Shown: positions 55,888 to 64,000 of the stretch, piece by piece
Numbering within the stretch: the stretch's first letter is position 1
Layout of the letters: each line of letters begins with the position of its first letter
NCBI GenBank assembly: GCA_029168955.1
Contig: JAPDOI010000009.1
Span: 62,001 to 126,000 of the forward strand
Direction: 5' to 3'
From: Aplectana chamaeleonis
Taxonomy: Eukaryota; Nematoda; Chromadorea; Rhabditida; Cosmocercidae
DNA length: 64,000 nt
Position numbers and translations under genes: made by a program
Notes under the pieces: model-generated
What the model saw: the letters and a program-made list of their open reading frames with translations, nothing else
Told to the model about the DNA's origin: nothing
Databases searched by the model: none

Positions 55888-56376
55888 CTTCCAGGTCTTC
55901 GAATCGGTACCAGATTCATATAGAGAGATGAAAACACTGACTGGAAAATCGACTGGCTCCACAAACCACTAAATAGGCCTGAAAGGCATTCAAGTCCCTC
56001 TACGAATACGACGATGAATGCGCTGCGCATCCCAGTGAAGATTCAGAGAGCCGAGCCCTTATCTTATAGTGGTTGCTTCTACTCATAGGTTTGCCATTGA
56101 CGAATTCCACTAAAGGTATGCGATGCAGCAAAATGACGCGAATATTTCAATATTATATATTGTGGGGGTGTGTATACAAGTCTGTTGGTACCTGCTCGTT
56201 GGTGCCCCTGCTTCTACTGAACCCAGCAGACGTTTGAGTGTACACAGGGAACGTTCGAGCGATATAGCGTGCACAACTATATCGCGAAAGTATCCCGCAC
56301 ATTGCATAAAGGTGTCGCCGTCCGGCACACTAAGGCCTCTGGTCCATAACACCTTAGGATCCGTACCTAGGGAGTC
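55888..56376 (+). other. Presumed 5' region of the RTE element
   Basis: This lies directly upstream of the endonuclease frame and continues the sequence interrupted by the hAT-like insertion (from before 53,765). I regard it as RTE 5' sequence from its position only. Confidence 0.45.
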
Positions 56377-59055
56377 ATGGAGTCTTTGGCCACAAGCCAC
56401 AATTTCGCCACCCTGAACTGTCGATCGCTGTCGAGTGATATCCAAAAAACTGCGCTATCAAGACTTCTGAGCTATTTCCATGCACCGTTTGCTGATTTGC
56501 AGGAAACCCGCCTCAAGGATAGACCCGTCATCAGCGTCGGAGAGTACACCATCTACTGCGGTAACGCTGACGATAGGAGAGTGGGAGGCTGTGCAATAGC
56601 TGTAAGGAAGGATTTCAATGGTATGGTCAAGGAGTTCGGCTCAACGTCGTGTCGGAATGCATTCGTACGACTGCGGGATCACAGAGGATTCAATCTGTGG
56701 ATAGTGAGTGCTCATGCGCCCACTGAAACCGCCGAAGACAATTCGAAGGATGCGTTTTATGAGGAACTCAATACGTTGCTGGCCAGGATACCTTGTCAAC
56801 ATGCTGTTGTCGTGGGGATTGACGCAAATGCGAAGATGGGACTTGATCAGGAATCCGAAGTACTCGGTAAATGGTTCTACCCAGTGGAGCAAACATCGGA
56901 CAATGGCTACCGCCTTGTCGACTTTTGTGAACGCAGTGGTCTGATTATTGCATCGACATTCAAGAGGAATCATCGCCGCCATCAGCTTACGTGGCAGGGA
57001 CCAACCCGGCTATCTCCAGAAGAGCAGCGGAAGCGGAAGATGACAACTTTGAAACTACAGAAGAAACAACATCTACCTACAACAGAGTATGTGCTCTCCG
57101 AACTGCAGGAAACTTCGTGGAGGAGAAGCGTCTGAGGAGGAAGTTGCGTCGGCAGCTTCAAAGTGACCGCGAACGAGAGTGGACGTGTAGAGCTAAGGAG
57201 TTCGAGAAGGCTTGGGAGGAGAAGAATCCGAAGAAAGCCTACACGTTGCTGCGACAGTATAGCGGGAAGATGAAGAGATGTTCTCCTGTCTTGAACACTA
57301 CCAATGGAGTTGCAGTTGGTGATGCGACGCTGCCAATATGGAAGGATTACTTCAGTTCACTACTGAATCGTCCAGCGCCATCAGTACCTGAGCTCCCGCA
57401 TGTTCAGAGAGCACATTACGATGTCAGTGAGGAACCGCCGACTGAGTCTGAAGTTTTGGATTGTGTCCGGAAAATGAAGAATGGAAAGGCAGGTGGAGAT
57501 GACAACATCACTGCTGAAATGCTGAAAGCCCTTCCTCCGTCTGGGATTCGTGAAATGACCAACACCATCCGTGCCATATGGATGAGCGAAAGGATACCCG
57601 ATTCGTGGAGACATGCGATCATCGTACCTCTTCACAAGAAGCTATCCGTCACGGATCCTAAGAACTACAGAGGAATCTCTCTACTCCGTCTCATGTACAA
57701 GGTTTTAGAACGTATCATTCTCGAGCGACTTATCAAACATCGTGAAGGAACGACCAGAGATGAGCAAGCCGGTTTTCGACCTGGAAGATCGACCATCGAC
57801 CAAGTGTTCGTCGTGAGAAGAGTAATTGAATCGTGGCAGCGGTTTTCGAAGCCATTACAGCTTGTTTTTTTGGACTTTGAAGCCGCGTTCGACTCTCCTC
57901 ATCGTGATCGATTGCTCAATGCTCTGCGAGCAGATGGAGTCCCGGAAAAGTATGTTCGGTTAATCGAGGACATGAACAAAGGAACAACAGCAGCAGTTCG
58001 TACACCTGTCGGATTTACGTCAGCGTTCGAGGGGAAAACAGGAGGAAGGCAAAGGCCGTTGCAGGACCTTTTCTTTTCAACTTCGCCGTTGATGACATCA
58101 TGCGTAGAGTTGCAGAACAGTTTCCTGCGGATGTGATCCTAACACCATCAGGACGCTCCCTTGTCGACCTGGAGTACGCCGACGACATTGTGTTATTCGC
58201 TGAAAACAACGCAAAACTGCAAAGGATTGTGAACCTCGTTTCGAAGTAGGCCGCAGCCTATGGACTTCGTCTTCGTCCCGACAAATGCAAGCAGATGTGG
58301 GTCTCTCAGAGGCCTTCAACTGGAGTTTGTGTGGACGGACAACGTATCGAACTGGTGGACGATTTCTGTTATTTGGGCTGTTTGCTGAAGAACGATGGTA
58401 GTTATGCAGCGGATATTCGACAACGATGTGCGAAAGCTACGTCTGCATTCAATTCTCTAACCAAGTGTTTGTGGTCTACCACCATCGCGAAGGAAGTCAA
58501 TTGCGCGTCTACCTATCCGCTATTCGCCCTATCATGATGTACGGATCGGAGACGTGGGCAGCACCGGAAACGCAGATGGAAAGGTTGGATTGCACGGAGA
58601 GGAAGCTTTTTAGGCGTTTGCTTGGATATTTCTGGCCGCGTGTATGCCATAACGAAGACCTTTACAAGGAAATCGACGCAGTACATCAACGCTTGACACG
58701 AGGGAGGTGCCAGCATCTCCTAACGCCATCTCAAGCAGCAATGGAAAGTCGACTTCGACTGCTCAGGCGTATACTAAGAAGAACGCCGGATCGTCTCGTA
58801 CAACACGCTTTAAAAATGCTTCCAAATCCTGTCTGGAAACGGCCACCTGGGCGTAGGCGAAAGTTCTGGACGGATGTGGTTAAAGAGGATTTAAAGTCAC
58901 TCGGCATCGAAAGACAGTTCAGGCGCGATGTTTCGTTTCGCAGGAAATGGAATAGTGACAGCTGGATGGAATGTGTTCAAATTGTGGCTGAAGACCGTGA
59001 AAAATGGACACGGCTGACTACTAGGACGGCACACCTCGGTGAAGATGCGGAATGA
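56377..59055 (+). pseudogene. RTE-type LINE ORF2 (endonuclease plus reverse transcriptase), broken
   Basis: Starts MESLATSHNFATLNCRSLSS. The AP-like endonuclease shows NCRS, LQETRL, SAHAPTE and GIDANAKMG. At about 57,055 the frame jumps from KLQ into a spacer reading TYNRVCALRTAGNF, so the end of the endonuclease with its SDH motif has been deleted. The RT part has NYRGISLLRLMYKVLER, DEQAGFRPGRSTIDQ and FLDFEAAFDSPHRDRL. A frameshift at about 58,045 precedes the block with FNFAVDDIMRR and the YADD box (58,172-58,186). A TAG stop (about 58,249) and another frameshift (about 58,490) follow before the C-terminal part (YLSAIRPIMMYGSETW, HLGEDAE). At least four defects make it inactive. Confidence 0.9.
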
Positions 59056-59820
59056 CCGCGTCAGGCGAAAGCCAACCGATTAAGTCAAGTAAGTCATTAT
59101 ATAATGTACACTATCCATAATAACTATTAATACAACTCAACGCCCGCTATTCCTACCCGCACTTGCGCGGCTTCCATGCATGAATATTTTCGACAGTGAG
59201 TAGAGACTAGGAATACTCCAGTGCCAGCGCTTCGATGAAGCAGGGTGAAGTGGGGCCCAACAGTGTCATATAAAACTGTTCTCGTTTAGTATGAGGTACT
59301 GCATGGTGACCCAAGCCTGCCGCCCAGTGGTTGTGGCAGCACAGCCACCTATGCATCTGAATTGCTCTATGAAACATCGCCAAGGACTGTCGAGGTATAG
59401 CGAAGCTATTCAGAATTTGGTCAGATGGAAATCAAAGAGCTAAAAGCTCGAGAAAATTTTTTCAGTTGAATCCGAGTTCACTTTCCGAAATCGACGTTTA
59501 TGAGATTGCAGATAGACACACAGCTAACGCCTCAATCATTGGTCAGGTAATTTAGTTTTCTTGAATGTATCCGCTCGCCAAAAGAAAGAAGAAAGAAACT
59601 CATTCGGAAACATCTCAAAAAACAAATCATGTTCAGAGAGTTCACTTTCAAGGAAAAGAAAGAAATCGAGTGAGTAAAAGACGAGTCTCGATAAAAAACC
59701 TGAATTCAGCTTTTTTCTCAAAGCTCGACTACTCGACATTCAAACTTTTCATTTTTTTTTTCAAAACAAATCGGATCGTAGCAAAGTTGCTAAAATAGGG
59801 AAGACTCAGCAGGGTTGATT
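59056..59820. other. No recognised feature after the RTE
   Basis: No clear RTE 3' repeat tail was identified; (AT)-rich sequence at 59,085-59,130 may be its end. Nothing coding recognised. Confidence 0.35.
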
Positions 59821-59861
59821 GAGTGGGGAAAAGGAATCTCTCAAAGTCACAGGACAGCAAA

Positions 59862-60071
59862 AATATGAGGACAGCTGCTATGAATCACATCCTTTCAATA
59901 GCTTCGTTGGCGCTCTGTGGTTTGTTGATTGAATACACGAAATGGGGGACGCATTGGGGCATTCCGGCTGACCCAAGCGACGTGCGCGACGGAAAGCTGA
60001 TCCGTTCACGTTGTTGTTGGAACGCCGCCCGTCACATTTACCCAGCCGTACTACTCTTAGGTTTATTCTAA
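59862..60071 (+). CDS. Possible small secreted protein, unrecognised
   Basis: An open frame with MRTAAMNHILSIASLALCGL looks like a signal peptide. It is followed by a short mature part with KWGTHWGIPADPSDVRDGKL and two adjacent Cys, and ends in a hydrophobic YPAVLLLGLF before a stop at 60071. About 70 codons from the inner Met at 59,862. No known family; the opposite strand is also open here, so chance is possible. Confidence 0.3.
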   Translation, partial: NMRTAAMNHILSIASLALCGLLIEYTKWGTHWGIPADPSDVRDGKLIRSRCCWNAARHIYPAVLLLGLF

Positions 60072-60268
60072 GCATTCGATCGACAAACTGACTCTTTTCC
60101 ATTCCAGAAGACTGTGAATTTGTTGTATTTTGTGAAAAAAAATTAAATGTGAAAAAAATAGTTCAAAAAACGCGAGATCTGCTGTTTTCAAGCCTATTAT
60201 GCAAACTCTATGAAATTTCATAGATCGCCAACATATTCTGGATGATCACACATATTTCACTTTCACAG

Positions 60269-60612
60269 CTTCTCAAAAAAGGAAAAAAGGTAACTCTGAG
60301 AAATTACAGAAAGGCGTCATAAAGTCTGATACATCGATGATGGTCAAGTATCACATGATGATTAAGGTATGTCTCTTCATTTGTTAGATTCGATGAAAAG
60401 GTCCAAAGATCATGCTCTTCACGAGCTGATAATCCTTCCATGAAGAAGACGAAAATGATCATCTGAGGCGGTTGCTAGAGAATAGATCAAGCCAGCGGCT
60501 GATCGGAGGCGCATCACTGATACCAAACACCATCTATCAGCAGCACCCCATTACTATTTGCGACACTTCTGGTGCGATCTACAGCGCTTCGCTAGCTCAA
60601 TATCATATTCTG
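60269..60612 (+). CDS. Possible pair of internal exons, unrecognised gene
   Basis: After a strong acceptor (TTTCACTTTCACAG) the frame reads SQKRKKGNSEKLQKGVIK, then SDTSMMVKYHMMIK to donor AAG/GTATGT at 60366. Downstream, an open segment reads ENRSSQRLIGGASLIPNTIY then QQHPITICDTSGAIYSASLA to donor CTG/GTGAGG at 60612. The acceptor of the second segment is unclear (an AG at about 60,480-60,495 would keep phase). Both segments have protein-like composition. I cannot name the family, and upstream and downstream exons are not identified. Confidence 0.35.
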
Positions 60613-60950
60613 GTGAGGGTAATCTGGCCGATGACCGTGAATGTTCTATAGACTTTTCTGACTAGAAAATCACAACTGAGAAAAGGGAGCGTTTCCAGAA
60701 AATATCATCTTACTCATGGAAATCCAATCATATAATCATATGATTCCAATCATATAAAATCGTCGCCCAAACAACCCAGACGACAACTAGAATTTGATTT
60801 GTTCGTTCAATCAAAAAAAAGCAACAGAAACGATAAAAAGACGGTAGGTTCTCCTAACAGTTACAATACTAATACACCTAATGTCTGAACTAGAGACACA
60901 ATTAGTAATGGCGCGCGCAAGTGAAAGAAGGAAAGAAGATAACAACTATA

Positions 60951-61150
60951 CATTCCATCCGATGGCCAAAATCGCGTCGGATCGGATTTTCGGATATTGC
61001 CGATCTTGCGAAACCGACTCATCGGATAAAACGGATACTGGCCCAAACGAGAATTTCGGATAACGGATCGTATCCGAAACGAGAATTTTCGACCGGATCG
61101 GTTAACGGATATCCGATCGGATAAAATCGGATCCACCGGATAATTCGGAT
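60951..61150. repeat. CGGAT array, left end of a fold-back-like element
   Basis: Starts TATACATTCCATCCGATGG and repeats CGGATCGGAT, TCGGATATTGCCGATC and CGGATAAAACGGATAC-type words. Confidence 0.8.
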
Positions 61151-61418
61151 GAAAAAACGGATGAGAAATGTTTTCAGTAGTAGCGGGGATTCAACTAAGT
61201 GTATTCAAGCAAGTACCATTCTAAAACCAAATGTAATCTTCGTATATTATTCGTAGAAACAGGCGAATCACCGATTTTCGGAAAATGTCAATAGTTGACA
61301 TGAGCAGTTGGACCGGTACTAGAAAACCTTCGTATTGGAAAAAAAACTACAACAAATCATCGTGGTGACCATAAAACAAGACATGTTTGGAGATCTAGGA
61401 CTGATATGGTTGCTTTAA

Positions 61419-61904
61419 AGGCAGTGTTCACGATGAAAATCGTTTTTCTGTTTTTCCGCCTATCTTGAAAACGGCCCCATGCTGATTCTAATGGTTTCTC
61501 TGAAACCATACAAGACCTTCTGTGAGCGCAGGTATGGTCCCTCAGAGATTGAGCCATGGAAACATGGTGGACGAGTTGTCCGAGGCTTGTAACTTCCGTC
61601 TTTTGCAGCCGATCTATGCGAGCTGACCTGAGTAAAGAGAGAAGCTGAGAATGAAGGGAAGAACGGGGCTAATGATTGAAAATCATCGCTCATCTCACGA
61701 TCTTGAGCATTCATTAGCTCACGTCGGTGGGCGTGTGATGCGCTTTTGGGAGTTTCAATGCGCTCAGATTTGCAACTTCGGGCTCTTTGGGGGCTCTTCC
61801 TGGCTCGTTTTCATACGTTCTTTCGACGTTAACGTTACAGAGTGTCCCTCCACTACCCAATCCTAGTGGAATTTCGAAAGCTTTTTTCATCGTGAATACT
61901 GCCT
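61419..61904 (+). mobile_element. TTAA MITE type A, 486 bp
   Basis: TTAA at 61415-61418 and 61905-61908, ends AGGCAGTGTTCACGAT and ATCGTGAATACTGCCT. Interior as in 4114-4600 and 11283-11768. Confidence 0.84.
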
Positions 61905-61908
61905 TTAA

Positions 61909-62640
61909 TCGTACAGCGCATTTGAAGAAACGCGTTCCTTCTACTATTTCGGTGTCCTCTTTCGAAGCATCTCCCTCTCCGAAAGTAGATTCGTCACTAT
62001 CCGAGTCAGCTTCAGCATAATCGAATTCGACCTCACTGCGCCCATACTTCTCAACGACTACATGTTGGTACAGGTTATTTCCCGAGGTCTGACGTTTGGA
62101 AAGTAATGTAGCGCGGCGAATGCTGGACAATTAAACATTTGGGGCCGCAATCCTCGCGACGGGGTCGGTCGCGGCACGCCGCTGCTCGCGCAGGAATTCC
62201 AACAGCGGAAACCAGAAACCTCTCGTGGTAATCGAAATGAGGTGTAAGCAAAATGCTCTGACCGTACACAGCACGAAACAGAGAAAGGTACGAGCACAAG
62301 CCCCAGGAATTATTTTGGTGGTTTTTTTCATTGTTCGAGTCCGGAAAAAGGCGGAGATAAAACCCATAATAGGGCGACAAAGGGGTTGTCCGAAAACTGG
62401 GTTCCGCCAGGCCGCGGTGACGTCATTACTCGGTGTTTCACCCTCCGTTAACTTCACAACACCCGGAGTTTCCCTCCAATTTCAAAATATGAATAGTTAG
62501 TGACCTAGAGGTTTGATATTTTACAAAGTTGCTTTTCTAAGTGGGCTTATTTGACAGATAAAGGACCTCCTAAGATCGCGGCGAGTACGAATGCTCATCG
62601 AATCGTGCCGAAGGATGACACGTTCCGGTTCTGAATGGAA
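61909..62640. other. No recognised gene
   Basis: Overlapping open frames occur on both strands (for example 62,075-62,457 minus), but none has a domain. A minus frame at 61,909-62,130 is rich in Asp, Glu and Ser. Confidence 0.35.
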
Positions 62641-63232
62641 GACTTGAATTTTGACAAATACAAGTACAGGTGTAAAACATCCTTCCTGGATCCCTCTCTA
62701 CGTTTCCACGAGAACACACGTGTACGTGCTGCTGCAGCCGATTCACGCTCCAACATTCTGAGTGCCCTTGTTGACACCGCCTGGGGCAGCGCAAAGGAAG
62801 TTCTGAGTACACGTATAGAGCCATGGTACAGCCTGTTTTGGAATATGGTGCCCCCATTCGGGTTAGGCATCTGTCTGAAACCTCTTGGTGCAGACTGCAG
62901 CAAAAGCAGAATACTGCGCTCAGGCTCGTTGCAGGATGCCACAAATCGACGCCTATCCACCACCTCCAGCAGGAAACCGGCCTGCTCCCGGTCAAGCAGC
63001 ACGCAGTCTCAGCAGTTCCCTATTGGCATCGTCAGGAACCGGTACAAGAATAGGATGGAACGGTTGGGAGTCCCCGCTAAATGTCCTGATTCTCAACGTT
63101 TTGGACATGATTCAGCGCATCTATTTTCATATCCGGTCAGACCTACGACCGCGTCGGCTCAAGATTTATGCTATAAGCCGTGTGAGGTTACCAACTTTCT
63201 GCGCCTCTGATGCGATGCTCTCTCCTGGATAA
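62640..63232 (+). pseudogene. LINE reverse-transcriptase C-terminal fragment, frameshifted
   Basis: One frame reads DPSLRFHENTRVRAAAADSR and DTAWGSAKEVL. After a frameshift at about 62,815 another reads MVQPVLEYGAPIRVRHLSET, QQKQNTALRLVAGCHKSTPI and HHLQQETGLLPVKQHAV. This is the region after the catalytic domain of CR1/jockey-type elements. The catalytic part is absent, so this is a 5'-truncated dead copy. Confidence 0.75.
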
Positions 63233-63459
63233 GAATAAGAATAGTAGATGAAAGAACCTTCTGAGTTTCAAAATTTCAATCTTGGTGACAACAATGCGTC
63301 AATGTACACGTGCGCTCGTAGATCACAGACGCACATCAGCGTCATTTGCGTCGCACACGTCGACAGAAATTGATTTCAAATTTCGAACAAGGCACAAACC
63401 GTGGGCAGTGGGTCAGGAATTACCTTTAGGGCGCGTTTGTTGAATTGAGTGAAATGTGC

Positions 63460-63749
63460 GCAATTCTATCCGGTTTATCCGAAATTATCCGATTTTCATC
63501 TGAAATTATCCGATTTCGATCCGATCGATTATCCGTTTTTCTATCCGATTATCCGGTTTTCTGATCGGATCCTTCGATTTTCACTTTTCCGGATATCGGA
63601 TATTTCGGATATCGTGTTTTTTCGTCTGATCGGATTTCGGATCAATCCGAAATTGCCATTTTGACGTCGGATCGGATTTCGGATACTTATCCGATCGGAT
63701 TATCCGACCCGGATATCCGAAACCGACTCCGTCGGATGGAATGTATAAT
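63460..63749. repeat. ATCCG array, right end of the fold-back-like element
   Basis: Repeats TTATCCGATTTTCAT, CTATCCGATTATCCGG and GGATATCGGATATTTCGG-type words, ending GTCGGATGGAATGTATA. Confidence 0.8.
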
Positions 63750-64000
63750 AACAACCCACCTTGAACCATCAGCTAATTTGCCCTATTCTCTTAATAAGTA
63801 ACAAGGTGAGCACCCATGCCGCTTCGCGGCGTACATACTTGTGGGCAAGCTTTAGGATCCATGGATTATTCAAATTGCAGAGCAGTGCTGCGCTGTGCTC
63901 AACAGCTTTGACCCCATACAGTACCGCGCAATTTTTTCGCAGAAATAGCGTTTCGCAGCGTTTCTTGCGCTTACAAAGCGCCGCATCACCATAATTTGCT
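63750..64000. other. Window end, no recognised feature
   Basis: A plus frame is open to near the edge (from 63,761) but shows no domain. Confidence 0.35.

Larger units (their letters stand above)
60951..63749. mobile_element. Fold-back-like element bounded by inverted CGGAT/ATCCG arrays
   Basis: The left edge (TATACATTCCATCCGATGG) and right edge (CCGTCGGATGGAATGTATA) are inverted copies. The left array is built of CGGAT words and the right one of ATCCG words. The interior contains a TTAA MITE and a LINE fragment. Whether the 2.8 kb moved as one unit is inference. Confidence 0.55.

Overview
This window looks like nuclear DNA from a nematode, most likely a strongylid (hookworm-like) worm. The evidence is a multi-exon neuropeptide GPCR gene with short exons, nematode-type TTTCAG acceptors and long repeat-filled introns, together with LINE (CR1/jockey-like and RTE), Penelope-like, Helitron and MITE sequences at very high density. 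The species assignment is an inference. I see no prokaryotic operon, tRNA, rRNA or CRISPR.

Left part (1-18,785): the only gene I can reconstruct with confidence runs on the minus strand. Seven exons between 18,763 and 2,062 splice with matching phases into the first 256 residues of a rhodopsin-class neuropeptide (FMRFamide/sNPF/NPY-like) receptor, from the start Met through TM1-TM5 and intracellular loop 3. TM6, TM7 and the tail must lie beyond the left edge. The introns hold a minus-oriented Helitron with a 42-bp minisatellite, several TTAA-flanked MITEs (two back to back as mirror images), TA-flanked MITEs, GC-rich palindromes and 41-bp TCGA-rich arrays. A 3' LINE fragment with an open reverse-transcriptase frame sits antisense at the left edge.

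Middle part (18,785-53,500): mostly repeats. A second Helitron copy (23,710-25,873) has defined ends and carries a nested 143-bp MITE whose empty site is preserved in the first copy. A 2.7-kb fold-back element (30,870-33,618) lies inside one TTAA element and itself contains another. A broken Penelope-like fragment lies at about 40.5 kb. Two stretches could be exons of unrecognised genes (26.7-27.1 kb and 45.4-45.75 kb, both minus). From 46.3 to 49.2 kb a short motif recurs in both orientations.

Right part (53,500-64,000): a decayed RTE LINE (endonuclease plus RT, with an internal deletion, frameshifts and a stop) lies at 56.4-59.1 kb. Upstream is a 2,115-bp hAT-like element with 22-25 bp inverted ends and a perfect 8-bp target duplication. 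A possible small secreted protein and two possible spliced exons lie at 59.8-60.6 kb. The window ends with an element bounded by inverted CGGAT/ATCCG arrays (60,951-63,749) that encloses a TTAA MITE and a frameshifted LINE 3' fragment.

Apart from the GPCR, the content is a nested insertion record. Several insertions have exact target duplications or empty sites visible in the sequence, so their relative order can be read.
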